Below, piece after piece: positions 38,601-47,975 of a DNA stretch of 64,000 nucleotides. Below the pieces are notes generated by a model. It saw only the letters and a program-made list of their open reading frames with translations, searched no databases and had not been told where the DNA came from. Every line of letters starts with the position of its first letter. The stretch's first letter is position 1. A program made the position numbers and the translations under genes. Origin of the DNA: Leishmania martiniquensis (lineage: Eukaryota; Euglenozoa; Kinetoplastea; Trypanosomatida; Trypanosomatidae); assembly GCF_017916325.1 (NCBI RefSeq), contig NC_090138.1, positions 260,001 to 324,000 of the forward strand, in the 5' to 3' direction.

Positions 38601-41600
38601 CTGTGGCCGTCGGTGTGGTGGCACTGCCGGGATCGCTGCCGAGCCCGTCGTTCGCGTCCACGGCAACAAAGGTCATGGGTCGCAGCATATTCGTGGCGCA
38701 TATGTCCGCCTCTGCTGCCATGGCGGCGCCTTGCCGATCGGCCGCGGCGGGAGAGCTGTCGGGATGGCGTGGCGGGCGCAGAAACATGTGCCGCTGCTGC
38801 GCACTACCCCCGGTCGTCGCTGACATCATGCATGGAGTGTGGACTGCTGCTGCGGCTGCTGTTCGAGTCGATGCCATCCGCGCTGGCGGAGAGGAAAGCG
38901 TTACAGGAACTTCGCCGGGGAAGCTCCCCGTCTCGTTGAAGTTGCTGCAGTCTCTAAAGCTGTGCGGCGGGTCTCTGCGAGCAGCGAGTGTACGCGGACT
39001 GCCGCTCCGCAACGAGTCGGAGGACATGGAAGCGAGGCCGCCATGGGACATGCGACGGCGTCTCATGCTGAGGTGGCCGCGCCGGCCAAGGAGGACATCT
39101 TCGATATCCTCGACATCCGTGTCCGCGAGCGGCTCATCCACGTCGTGCCAGCGAGCCACTGCACCGGCCGCCGTTACCGTGAGGGGCGTGGTGGTGTACG
39201 CGCGCGACGGTGGCCGCTGCGTCGCCGCCTCGCTTGCGTCTTCGCTGACGCTCTCTTTTATTTCATTCACGGAGTACGGCGACTGCGACACGGCCTGCCA
39301 CGTAAGGCGATGGCCACCACCACTGCTAGCGTGGCTGTTGCCACAGCTGGTGTCGGAGCTGTTTACGGCCGTCGTGCTAGGCCGCGGCGCCGTGCTCTCC
39401 TGAGTGTGGCTGCTGCTGAAGCGCTGCGAGGACGAGGAGGACGGCGGTAGCATCGGGCGCGAGGCAGCGCTGCAAGCAGCGGCCCTCGTCGCTGGACTGA
39501 TGCCAGCCGCAGCGAAGGCGGAGAGCTGTGGCGGGCTGCTGTTGCTGCAGGCGGAGGACGGCTCCGTTGAGGCGGCGCCCGCGTTCGACTCCGCCGCAAT
39601 GAGGCCGCGGGAGTGGGCTGCCGCCGTGGAGTCGAGCGACGAGAGAAGCACAGGCCTCTGCGGGGAGCTGCCGTGCGGAATGCTGCTGCACCAGCACCGC
39701 GGGGTCAGCATAGACGCCGGGCTCTCGTAGCCTGTCAGACTGCTGTTGCCCGCCGCTGACTTCGACACTGCAGCCGCGCCTGGCTGTGACGCAAGGCGCT
39801 GCGGCGACGATGAGAGTAGTGGCAATGAGCGCGATGAGGGGCCGCGGATGTTGTCCATCGCCAGCGAGCGCGGCGGCTTCGGTGTGGACGCGCGAGGCAC
39901 GCCGCTGGTGGCTGCCGCGCCAGCTGCAGCGACTGTCTGGTTCGGTGACCGACGTGCTCCTGCCGCTCCTGCGTGGGCGTCTTTGGCACCCCACACAGCA
40001 GCCGGCGGCGGCACATCGCTGTCACTCCAGCTCTCGGCATCCGTCGTCGTGCGGGAGGCAGTCAGGTTTGGGGGAGGCCGCCTCCCGTTCGGGGGCCTGG
40101 GCGGTGACGGTGTGGAGATCGCCGAGGAGGACGAGGCGGGCTGCTGGTGCAGATAGTGCTGCTGCCGGGAGAGAGGCCGCAAAAGCGCCGCCGATCGGAG
40201 GGGCGACACCCCCAACGGCGCGGAGCCGAGTGGTGAGGTAGTCTGGCTCACATACGCGCCGCTAACCACAGAGCTCTTGTCCGTGGTCAGGTTCGCGCCA
40301 CGCACCGCTTCGGGCAAAAGATCTTCGCCCCCGCTGCTGATGACACCACCGTCACCACCGCCTTGGCTGAGGTGCGTGCTGCGAATTACCGTGAGCAGAT
40401 AGCGGGCGACGCCACTGTGCCGGTTCGCCGCTGCACAGTCGAGGGGGGTGCGGCCGCTGTTGTCGACCGCGAGGACGTCTGCAGAAAAGGACAGCAGCAC
40501 GCGCACGACTGTCTGATTGCCCTCGCCAGCAGCCACGTGCAGTGGGGTGCAGCCGTTGTAGTCGCGGTCGTTCACGCTGCACAGCCCCTCTTGCAAGAGG
40601 TACCGCAGTTGCGAGGCGTTGCTGGCGCGGACGAGGGCGAAGATGTTGTGCGCCGTGGCCTCCTGCTGCAGTAAAGCGAGTTGTTTTTGAAGACGCTGTC
40701 GCCGCCGCTTAAGCTCAGCAATCAGCGCGGACCTGCTCTGCTGCGTGATGGACGCGGCGAGGGGGTCGCGCGTCGTGGAGGCGATGGTGAAGGAGCCGCC
40801 AGGGAAGATCGAGGGGTTGCTGGCGAGGGTAACCAAGCCGCCACCGCCGCCTGACGCGGCACCCGCGGTGCTCGCGATGCCGCTGCTGCTCACCGCGTTC
40901 ACGTTGAGACTGCTTGAGCTCCAGAAAGAGTTGCTGGTGACGGTTGTGGTGCGTTGGTCGAGAGATGCGCTGACGGCCAGCACAGTGGGATTGCCTGGGT
41001 GTTGATGCGGTGTCAGCGACCGTAGGGACGCGGCGATGGCGTTGTCCCTCAGCCCGCGCGATGCTTCCACGGAGCCCGTGGCAGCGACCAGCGACGGCGC
41101 CGTGAGGGAGTCCGTCGGCATCGTCGCGCCATCCACCAACCCGACGCCAACGCTTTTTTCGGCGGACGTGCTCTGTCGCTGCCCTGCGCCGGGCGATTCC
41201 GCATCAGCACCACCAGTGGCGGCTGACGCGGCTGCTGCGGAGGCACTCGCCGGCATCCCGGCGATGGTGAAGCTGCCATGTCCGCTGCTGGTGCAACTGC
41301 ATGGAGAGCCGACGGTGAGCGCCCCTCCTACCCTAGTACTGTGCTCCGTGCTAAGCGCGTGCTCAGTGGCTGCTCCGCCGTGGTTGAAAATACCGGAGGC
41401 TGCCGCTGGTCCAGTGTCGAGGGTCGTGTGCGCCTCCGAGCTGGTGAAGGTCCCGTCCATGGTGGCGGCCGCCGCCTCCACCGGGCCCTCATGGGTGGCG
41501 GAGGCGTTGAACGGGCACGTGCGGTTGGACATCTGGCGCGATGCAGCTAAGCTGCACACGCTGCTCCCCTGCTCCGACGCAAAGCTCGCAACGCGCCGAA

Positions 41601-43095
41601 GATCGTCTCGACTGTCATCACTGCCCTCGGTCAGGCTCACCGCCACCATGTGCGGCTGGCCTGCCGCGCCGCCGGCGGCGATCGCGCCATCAGTGACAGT
41701 GCTGCCGGTCGGGGGCCCGGGGCGGGCCGTATCCGTAAGGGCTAGCGTGGTGAAGGCGCGCAGTCCACCGAGGTGGTGCCTCCCCGCCTGCGTGTGAGCG
41801 TGAGGTAGGGCAAGGCGGTGTGGTGTACTGTCAGAGTGGGAAGGGGCCGCCCCACACGCTGACGGCAATGGCGGTGTCTCTGGGCCGACGTGCGATTCAC
41901 TCGTCTGCGACGGTGCGCCCTCGCTGGTGAAGCTGCCGGTGAGCGGCATCAGTGCTTCCTCCGCATATGTGAGGGTCCGCATCGACTCCGTTGTCGACGC
42001 CCCCCCTCGCAAGCAGCCCTCAGAGCTGGACATCGGCGGCGCGAGCTGCTGCGGCAGCTTCGCCGTTGGGGTACTCACCGCTGTGGTCGTGTTCAACGCA
42101 GATTTTTGGGCCCGAGCCGCGACCGCCGCACCCATTGCCGCCGTTGTCGGAACGTTGGAGAAGAGCCGCGCCGGCACGTGGCCGCCGCGGCGCTGACGGC
42201 CGCCGCCCTGCTGCTGCCGTTGCTGGAAGGCCGCCGTGACGGCGGGAGCTGCACCCCAATGCCAGGCCTGCGAGTTCGCCGTCAACACTCGGTTGCACTG
42301 CTGCTTTCGACGGGGGCGCTGAGTGCTTCTACGGGCTGCAGCCCCCGCAGCGGCCGGCGATGCGGTGGCCATGAGGTTGGCCTTGACGTACACGGGTGTG
42401 TACTGCGCCACTCCGGCTGGGAGGCGCTCATGTCGACCGGCAGGGCCTACGCAGGGCGAGTTTGGGATCGCTTCGTGCGTGCCGCCAGTACCACAGATAC
42501 CTTCCACTCCACACTGCGTCTCCTCTCCTGACGAGCTTTGCTTGTGGATGTTCGACGTGGATGGCGAGGCCGGTGAGGCAAAACTGACGCTGCGGTGCGC
42601 CAAGCTCATGCCGCGGTGATGGTGCCTTTGGTGCTGCTGGGAAAATGTTGCTGCCTTCGCCGCGCCGCCACTGCCGCACCGCACACACGCAGGGTGGTTA
42701 GGCATCGCAGTCGCGGGCGTGCTTCTTCTGCGACCCCGATTACCAACACCCGCTGCGCCAGACATGGTGTGCATGTCATGCCCACTCTCACTACCACTAC
42801 CGTCGTGGAAGCGCCTCTGCGGACCTGCCATGGCGCGCGTCTTTGGCGAGCGTGCAGGGATGCTGCCAGTCGACAGGCGGCACCACACAGGCGGTTCGAG
42901 GCCGACATCTCCGGGGCTCGGCGGACTCTTCAGATTCACTTCCAACGAGTCTCCTGCCCTGCCACACTCGTGTGGCTGCGGTGGCGATAGGTAATAACGG
43001 TGGCCGTCGTCGCCGCGGCCCTCAGCAACAACGTCGTCGTCGTCGCCGCTGGATCGAGAATGCGCCACGGCTGGCGATGCCTTCGCCTCACTCAT
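35680..43095 (-). CDS. Ankyrin-repeat PFK-2 with degenerate fructose-2,6-bisphosphatase domain
   Basis: A 2,471-residue protein. Residues ~815-905 hold two to three ankyrin repeats (GCTPLHVAAGEGN; GRTPLDCAAANRH). A complete 6-phosphofructo-2-kinase domain starts near 1722, with Walker A GLPGRGKS (1732-1739), WKGVPCEVFNAGNYRR, and Walker B-like ILDATNTTRKRRE; FIESVCTDD and the conserved Lys/Asp region follow. The fructose-2,6-bisphosphatase half is recognisable by NGESYRQVNVRLEP and the strand order, but its catalytic residues are gone. The phosphoacceptor His of RHGE is Pro1950 (ALPGE), the Glu is Asn2182 (LDNIN), and the second His (CHQAV) is Pro2354 (IAPAV). A low-complexity insert of about 230 residues separates them. 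The protein therefore likely only makes fructose 2,6-bisphosphate. The start is the first ATG in frame; the open frame reaches a TTG at 43182. Residues 1-800 are mostly low-complexity. Confidence 0.92.
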   Translation of the reverse strand: MSEAKASPAVAHSRSSGDDDDVVAEGRGDDGHRYYLSPPQPHECGRAGDSLEVNLKSPPSPGDVGLEPPVWCRLSTGSIPARSPKTRAMAGPQRRFHDGSGSESGHDMHTMSGAAGVGNRGRRRSTPATAMPNHPACVRCGSGGAAKAATFSQQHQRHHHRGMSLAHRSVSFASPASPSTSNIHKQSSSGEETQCGVEGICGTGGTHEAIPNSPCVGPAGRHERLPAGVAQYTPVYVKANLMATASPAAAGAAARRSTQRPRRKQQCNRVLTANSQAWHWGAAPAVTAAFQQRQQQGGGRQRRGGHVPARLFSNVPTTAAMGAAVAARAQKSALNTTTAVSTPTAKLPQQLAPPMSSSEGCLRGGASTTESMRTLTYAEEALMPLTGSFTSEGAPSQTSESHVGPETPPLPSACGAAPSHSDSTPHRLALPHAHTQAGRHHLGGLRAFTTLALTDTARPGPPTGSTVTDGAIAAGGAAGQPHMVAVSLTEGSDDSRDDLRRVASFASEQGSSVCSLAASRQMSNRTCPFNASATHEGPVEAAAATMDGTFTSSEAHTTLDTGPAAASGIFNHGGAATEHALSTEHSTRVGGALTVGSPCSCTSSGHGSFTIAGMPASASAAAASAATGGADAESPGAGQRQSTSAEKSVGVGLVDGATMPTDSLTAPSLVAATGSVEASRGLRDNAIAASLRSLTPHQHPGNPTVLAVSASLDQRTTTVTSNSFWSSSSLNVNAVSSSGIASTAGAASGGGGGLVTLASNPSIFPGGSFTIASTTRDPLAASITQQSRSALIAELKRRRQRLQKQLALLQQEATAHNIFALVRASNASQLRYLLQEGLCSVNDRDYNGCTPLHVAAGEGNQTVVRVLLSFSADVLAVDNSGRTPLDCAAANRHSGVARYLLTVIRSTHLSQGGGDGGVISSGGEDLLPEAVRGANLTTDKSSVVSGAYVSQTTSPLGSAPLGVSPLRSAALLRPLSRQQHYLHQQPASSSSAISTPSPPRPPNGRRPPPNLTASRTTTDAESWSDSDVPPPAAVWGAKDAHAGAAGARRSPNQTVAAAGAAATSGVPRASTPKPPRSLAMDNIRGPSSRSLPLLSSSPQRLASQPGAAAVSKSAAGNSSLTGYESPASMLTPRCWCSSIPHGSSPQRPVLLSSLDSTAAAHSRGLIAAESNAGAASTEPSSACSNSSPPQLSAFAAAGISPATRAAACSAASRPMLPPSSSSSQRFSSSHTQESTAPRPSTTAVNSSDTSCGNSHASSGGGHRLTWQAVSQSPYSVNEIKESVSEDASEAATQRPPSRAYTTTPLTVTAAGAVARWHDVDEPLADTDVEDIEDVLLGRRGHLSMRRRRMSHGGLASMSSDSLRSGSPRTLAARRDPPHSFRDCSNFNETGSFPGEVPVTLSSPPARMASTRTAAAAAVHTPCMMSATTGGSAQQRHMFLRPPRHPDSSPAAADRQGAAMAAEADICATNMLRPMTFVAVDANDGLGSDPGSATTPTATAPPATTALVTIPAYSLAFSGPKCPEELTSSTIASCAGSLRGVGAGSSSIYDMGQQSLEEHHHHYRMTVLGMRGNQQQPRGGSGLDKGSTPPLLQPTRDTCSFPGAAAAVAGPAPLSSGGGNNASLSLSSSAAAAATDPTVAAPTPSNSTSTSAAAPAPPASASTAATPAPVNAPELAAAAVAATVAMPTVIRYTAEEQSFLPAEQPKPVDVATLRHSSYTTISDTVSVIVCMVGLPGRGKSFISKRLMRYMNWKGVPCEVFNAGNYRRQLLGVEGTASADFFDPDNPKGAQLRERMAQLACEDLVSFIASHSLAVGILDATNTTRKRREWLSDYFQQEAQRHAVPYRLLFIESVCTDDSIITENILRSKCDNDDFKNVKDVSAVISEFRSRISHYEKVYETLEAEERMPYIKIIDVKHHVILHRVPNGLGSRIAFFLLNLHPIAYPIYVALPGETVGDSKHVYGGEERLTARGEAYAIALKHFIQDRYVPHMVVLHATNYSVLSTLAPLLEGAAEEEGEAILSAPSVTNSPGVSPGDSSGTSKTRTPAAPQQPSAEAAAAAASKLAVEPADAAAAPGSRPLMPRASSEVAQLPSSARTLASAGQRCGSDRDLHTSESRSRHSLLPSRDEGLRELRVGPPSTTTEELHVVAGGKLMHEDDSDQVHQDEEEEIGDEVLCPVPGLDNINFGRFSGHTAAWVKEKYPRLSALLYAVDDGDVMGEARAGAETPPSPSPPPQQQQHRHPSRESSRPADATASFASAGSAKATGSASQHHMSQRNGAFLAAEWLSAPLPPPVHYATHVEAVSHLRRASSGADPRLSYCTQLPNGESYRQVNVRLEPALMAVMRTQSPVFVIAPAVPAEGVLSFFLDVIPELSPTIRIPRGCVVEVGVKDSITVHPLLSDSLPESMTRSPLTELPEIQQAIREVAAASSMERSKARAPASASDSAQPGGCTGGGGDGAAHTVPSPPAVGAG

Positions 43096-44128
43096 GCGAA
43101 CGTGTGACAGCGCTCGGTGGGGGGTGGGTGGGGTATATATGAAGCGATGGGGCTGGTCGCGCCCTGTGAAGCTCACCGACAAAGAGAGAAGGAAGAAGTG
43201 ATGAGCGGCAAAGTGTGTGTGTGTGTGGGGGAGGCAGGGGAGGTGGGGGAGGGGGAAGGGGCCGAGCTGAGAAAGAGAACTGCACTGAAGGGGATTACCG
43301 CCTCCGCCTCCCCCCTCCTCGCCGCTTGTGTGGGTGTTGCCTGTGTGCGGACCACCTGCGAGTGATGCGCGCGTGACAGGCTACGCAGGTGGTGAGTGAC
43401 AGCGGATGAGGACGCGCTGCTGTTGATATATTTGTGCTGAGATGCGTGCGTGTGGCGTATACGAGCACGTCCGTGGCAGGTGCAATGACGGGAAGATGAT
43501 GAGCGCTGACAACGAAGGCGGCGGCACAGCACCTGACGGAGGCGGGGGGAGAGAAGTGCGATGCAACAGCCACGCCCTCCTCTGCACACAGGCAAAGAGA
43601 AGGGGGCAAGAAGGGGGTCTGCCTGCGCTCCCGACACCCCCCCTCAGAGGCGAGGTGGGGGCGCTGTGTACACGCTGGGATGCCGCTAGGCACTGCGGCG
43701 CGGCCCTGACATCATCGCATGTGAACACATGAATGGCGAGCCGGAGGAGGCGGGGGAGGGGAAGGCCAGCGCGCATGCTGATCGAGAGGGAGACGTAGCG
43801 ACAGTAGTGACCGGTGACGGTGGTCGTGGCGGTAATCCTTGGGCTTCTGGTAGCGCACGGAGGCGGGGCGCGGGCAACCGTCGGTGCATGTGCGCGTTCA
43901 CCTATGCACATGAAAATCTATGCTTGTGTACAACACCAGTTGATGCGCCGTGACGCAACTGAGATATCGGTGCATGGCGGCGGTTGTGCAACTCCTCAGC
44001 CCCCCTCCTCCTCCTCCCTCACCCCACAGCTGCAGCCACCAGTCGCCGTAGAGCGAGCGAGGGAGAGCGCCCACGTTTGTGCGCTGCCGCTGGCGATGCT
44101 AACGAGGGGATGGGGGGATGCGGAGGGG
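43096..44128. other. Intergenic region (1.0 kb), no gene seen
   Basis: Contains the PFK-2 leader, a GT run near 43211-43228 and a G-rich stretch (43228-43260), and the 3' untranslated region of the membrane-protein gene. No coding potential is evident. Confidence 0.55.
43172..43200 (-). promoter_or_regulatory. Candidate trans-splice acceptor for ankyrin/PFK-2 gene
   Basis: A purine-rich plus-strand tract (43181-43200) is followed on the sense strand by AG at 43173-43172, about 76 nt before the start. A stronger tract lies at 43228-43260. Confidence 0.4.
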
Positions 44129-47100
44129 CTACAGGAAGACGTTCAGTATAAAGGCGATCCACAACACCGCCATGCGCGTTGCGTAGACTGCCATCAGTAC
44201 GCGCCACACATGCCCAGAGGTGCACTCGGCATCGTCCGGAAGAGCAGAAACACCTGACGCTGCTGCAGCGATCCGAACGCCACCACTGCTCCTCCTCGCG
44301 GAGACTGGTGTGAAGTTGGCCACTGTCCACACGTGGGGAAGGATGACGTCGCCTGTGCTGGTCGTCCGCTCAGGTGGCGTGGCGGAGGCCGACCACCATG
44401 ACGCTGGCTGCGCCAGCCATAGCAGTTCGATAGTACGCTCGTCTATGAATGCTATCTCAACGATGGTCAGCGCCAGTGCCACAGCCACGCACCACAGCCG
44501 CGGCTGAAAGAGCACGTGCAGGTATAGGGGGGCAGGTGCAACGGAGCTGGCGCGGCGGATCTCCGGACTCAAGGAGAAGCCGAGCTCCCGCCCAGCTGCT
44601 GACGTGCCGCCTCCCACGAAGCGCGGCGACACGGCGGTCTCCCGGGCTGCCCCTCCTAGAGCATTGCCGGCGCCGCTGCTTGCGATGGTGTCGTCGCTGG
44701 GCTGCGCGCAGAGCATGCAGCAGGCGTGCGCCAGCGTATGCAGCGCGTTGCACACTTGCTGCATGGCGCATCGCTCGACGTGGTCAAAAGTGCGCGTGAA
44801 CACATTGCCCGCTGAGAGGCCGCCCTCCAGGGCGCCTGCCGGGGAGAGCCCAACAGGGGGCAGTGGCTGCAGAGCGCGGTCAGCGGAGGCGCCGCCGACC
44901 CTCTGTGCCGCTGCTATGGCGGGTGCGCGGAACGGAGCTGCAGACAACGCCGCCGCGGAACGAGCTCCACGTAGTGTGAAGGCCCCTCCTTGCGGCCTAT
45001 ACGGCTGCTGCTGATGCCCCAGAGCGGCTGTCGCCGAGCTGCCGGCGAGACTTCCGCTTGCGCTGTTATGATGCAGCGGGTGGTAACAGGCCGCCACACC
45101 GTCGCGTCCGCGCGGCGACAGGAGCGATGCAGCAGATGGGCGGGCGTGCTGCCCCACGCTACACATTACCGAGTCTTTCAGACCGGCGAAGGCGCTGTCC
45201 GCGTACCAAAAGAAGTCCTCGCGGTACTGCTGGTGCGCGTGCGTAGCGCCGCAGGTCAGCTCGTCACTGGCGTGTGCCTCCCTCTTTGCCCAGTCGCCAT
45301 CACCGTCTACTGACCGGCTCCGCCTGTCATCGGGGGAGTGGTGTGAGTACATGCTGGCAAAGAGCGCTGAGCGGGAGCCACCACCGCCGCTGCCGAGGAC
45401 GTTGCTGGAGGACATCGCATCTTGACGCGCCATGCTCGATGCTCCTTGCTGGTCTCGCAGCCCTGCCGCACTACTGCCCTTGGCGAAGGCGATGTCGCTG
45501 TTACTGGCGGCGCTGATGCTGCGACCGCTACCACCGCTGTTGCTCCCCTTTCGCATTCCGGCCTGACTGCCCCAGTCGCCCGCGCGCTCGGCGTCTCTGT
45601 GCTCCTCCTGCAACCACCGTCGCCGCTGCGCCATCCAGTACCACTCTGCCACGGACCACGGCACCGGCGCGTAACCTGTGATGACGAGCAGTAGACACAG
45701 ACACAGGAGAAGGGAGGTGTGGTACACCTGGGTGACAGCGAGGACGAGCGCGAAGGTCGGGCTACCCTGCTCCATCACCGGGAGCACATGCGCGCCGGCA
45801 GCAACAGCGCCGGTGCCTGTCGGCGTGACAGATGCGTTCTCAAAGAGAGCAAGTAGCAGCACTGCAGACGCGCCACCGCTGACAGAGGGGAGAGGGAGTG
45901 GCACCGTCAGTGCGGAGAGCATCAGCAGTGATACGCCAGCGGCAACGGCGACCAGAAAGACATGCACCCGCTGCAGATAGCGCAGCGTCGACACGAAGCG
46001 GTGGCGGTATGTCGCTGCGTCGTAAAACCAGCAGTAGCGGCCACGCGCCAACGCTGCGGCGCTGGTGTTCGCCGATGCGGTCGCTGCCGTTGTACCGTCC
46101 TGTCGCAGCCTGCCGCCAGGACGAGTCTCCTCCCCCCATTGGCCGTAGAGGTGCCGCGTCCACCGCCGCGCACGACGGGCGTCGCCCTTTTCTTGAGCGT
46201 GACGAATCTCCGCCTCGACAGCGAACTTGGCCAACAGGTCGGCGTGCTGCGCGTGGTCGAGGAAGATGCCGTTGGGCTGCTCGACGTAGCGGTGAGCCCG
46301 TAAGGGCGGCCGCCCACCCCAGGCGTGCGATTCCGCGCTGTTGCCGGCGCTGTCCTTCCTGACGGACCCGGAGGTGGGCGGCGCGGCTGCTTGTGCCGCC
46401 CCAGCAGAGATCGGCGCCTGCCCTGCCCTGCCCTCCTCAGCGGCGTGGGCCTCGCCTTTATCTGGTAGCTGTACCACGTAGCCGGAGCGTGGGGCTACGC
46501 GGCTCTGCAAGACGTTCACAGATGTAGTGCCGGCCCCGGCACTGCGGATGGACGAGCGAGCAGCGACACCGCCAGGCACGTCGGTTGCTGAGAAACAGCC
46601 AGTGAATGTTCCTGCCGACGCGAGTCTTTCCTCTCCGGCGCGCATCTCGTCCAACTTTGCTGATGCCGCGTGCGTAGTGGAGTGGCGCGCCTTCGGCTGC
46701 TCTGCCCCCTTTGCAGACTTGCTCGCCCGGGCAGCAGTCGCAGCTATCGGCACCCTGTGGACTGCGCTGCTGCTCGCCACGTACCACAGCTGAAGTTCCT
46801 CCGGCACACAGTCGCCAGCTGGCTCGTCGTCGAAGGCGCTCTTCGAGGCTTGACCCCGCTGCTGCCGTTGCGGATGCGCGCAGGTCAAATTTTCTTCGTC
46901 AGCGCTCGACTGCACGCCATCTCTGTGCGGTTCTTCACCTGGCTCGCAGCCCGCCGACAAGAATACGGCGTTGCGCTGGTAGTCCACAGCCCCGCGCTTT
47001 CGAAAGAAGCGACGTTCCTGCCGCTCACGCTGCCGCTGCGCCCATGCCGCCTTGGCCAGCGGGTCGGCGCCTCTGCGTCCCCGGGTGTTGTGCGCCGCCT

Positions 47101-47266
47101 GCATTCCTGGCGCCGCCTCGATGAGGCCCTGCAACGTGCGGTAGTCTACATAGCTCTCCTCGAACCACGTCGAGGCGGAGGAGGTGGTGGTGGCGTTCTC
47201 AGCGAAGGGCACTGTCGGGTCTCGGTATCCCGTCGAAAGCCCCCCTCCCGTCGTGGATGACCACAT
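44129..47266 (-). CDS. Multi-pass membrane protein, function unknown
   Basis: A 1,045-residue protein I do not recognise. Residues 1-420 are hydrophilic, with a conserved-looking WFEESYVDYRTLQGL motif near 35-50 and Arg-rich stretches. Hydrophobic segments follow near 430-455 (FLVAVAAGVSLLMLSALTV), about 465, and 503-535 (a long LLLCLCLLLVITGY stretch). A long loop then leads to two more at ~920-940 (LWCVAVALALTIVEIAFI) and at the extreme C-terminus (1022-1045, MAVLWIAFILNVFL). The central loop (~560-900) is Ser/Gly/Ala-rich and includes a Cys-rich helix with CAMQQVCNALHTLAHACCML. No signal peptide is evident, and no transporter motif is visible. I chose ATG 47266 because the upstream frame starts only with a TTG at 47335. 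Confidence 0.85.
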   Translation of the reverse strand: MWSSTTGGGLSTGYRDPTVPFAENATTTSSASTWFEESYVDYRTLQGLIEAAPGMQAAHNTRGRRGADPLAKAAWAQRQRERQERRFFRKRGAVDYQRNAVFLSAGCEPGEEPHRDGVQSSADEENLTCAHPQRQQRGQASKSAFDDEPAGDCVPEELQLWYVASSSAVHRVPIAATAARASKSAKGAEQPKARHSTTHAASAKLDEMRAGEERLASAGTFTGCFSATDVPGGVAARSSIRSAGAGTTSVNVLQSRVAPRSGYVVQLPDKGEAHAAEEGRAGQAPISAGAAQAAAPPTSGSVRKDSAGNSAESHAWGGRPPLRAHRYVEQPNGIFLDHAQHADLLAKFAVEAEIRHAQEKGDARRARRWTRHLYGQWGEETRPGGRLRQDGTTAATASANTSAAALARGRYCWFYDAATYRHRFVSTLRYLQRVHVFLVAVAAGVSLLMLSALTVPLPLPSVSGGASAVLLLALFENASVTPTGTGAVAAGAHVLPVMEQGSPTFALVLAVTQVYHTSLLLCLCLLLVITGYAPVPWSVAEWYWMAQRRRWLQEEHRDAERAGDWGSQAGMRKGSNSGGSGRSISAASNSDIAFAKGSSAAGLRDQQGASSMARQDAMSSSNVLGSGGGGSRSALFASMYSHHSPDDRRSRSVDGDGDWAKREAHASDELTCGATHAHQQYREDFFWYADSAFAGLKDSVMCSVGQHARPSAASLLSPRGRDGVAACYHPLHHNSASGSLAGSSATAALGHQQQPYRPQGGAFTLRGARSAAALSAAPFRAPAIAAAQRVGGASADRALQPLPPVGLSPAGALEGGLSAGNVFTRTFDHVERCAMQQVCNALHTLAHACCMLCAQPSDDTIASSGAGNALGGAARETAVSPRFVGGGTSAAGRELGFSLSPEIRRASSVAPAPLYLHVLFQPRLWCVAVALALTIVEIAFIDERTIELLWLAQPASWWSASATPPERTTSTGDVILPHVWTVANFTPVSARRSSGGVRIAAAASGVSALPDDAECTSGHVWRVLMAVYATRMAVLWIAFILNVFL

Positions 47267-47975
47267 GCACTCCTCCGCGTCGGTGCCGATGCACTCGTGC
47301 GTGTGTGTGCGTTCCGTCAAGCACCGATGCGGCAACTTCGACTGTATATGTATGCGCGCCTCTCTGGCTGTGCGTCACGGCGACAGCGATCGTGACACCT
47401 GTATCAGCAGCGACGACGACGGCGCGGCGGTGCGCGTGTGCTCCTGGGCGAGGGCTGACAGACGGGTGGTGGTGGTGGGGAGGAGAGTGAGTGAGGGAGA
47501 AGCCAGCAGGAGGACGGACGAGTGCGTGGGGCAGAGGCAAGGGGGCGCTGATGCGGGTGCTGCCACGGATGCAAGAACGAGGGGGTTGGGACAGAGGTGG
47601 AGGCATAGGGTGAGGTGAGCGGGTGTGTGAAGAGACGTGGACGCTGTCCTGACGCCGCCTCGCACACGCACGTGCATGCCGCGGTGGCTGCCATCGTCGC
47701 CTTTCTTTTCACCTGCCATTCATTCGTGACGGAGGCTCTCTCCCCAATGACACACACACTACACACACACGTACGCACAGACAGACCGAGAGCCCATCGC
47801 GTGCGCAGCGGAGAGGACTCGCTGATGCATCCAGGAGAGAGAAGGGGGGCGCACAGCCTCACCGAGAGCTTCTTTGCTGATGGCTCCACTTCTACTGCGG
47901 GTGTTGCAGTACCGCCCTCGCACACTGCTCCTCATGGTGGCGCGGCACCTGTGCTTGAAGAAGCCTACGGTTACC
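47267..47975. other. Intergenic region
   Basis: Contains the membrane-protein leader with a purine-rich tract (47463-47501), GT-rich and CA-rich runs near 47299-47313 and 47753-47775, and the 3' untranslated region of the giant coiled-coil gene. No gene seen. Confidence 0.55.
47455..47501 (-). promoter_or_regulatory. Candidate trans-splice acceptor for membrane protein
   Basis: Purine-rich plus-strand tract (47463-47501) followed by AG at 47456-47455 on the sense strand, giving a leader of about 188 nt with no ATG before 47266. Confidence 0.4.

Noticed and set aside
43096..43182. TTG-initiated extension of the PFK-2 gene
   Set aside because: There is no ATG in this stretch, and nuclear genes here normally start with ATG. 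The predicted acceptor also falls inside it.
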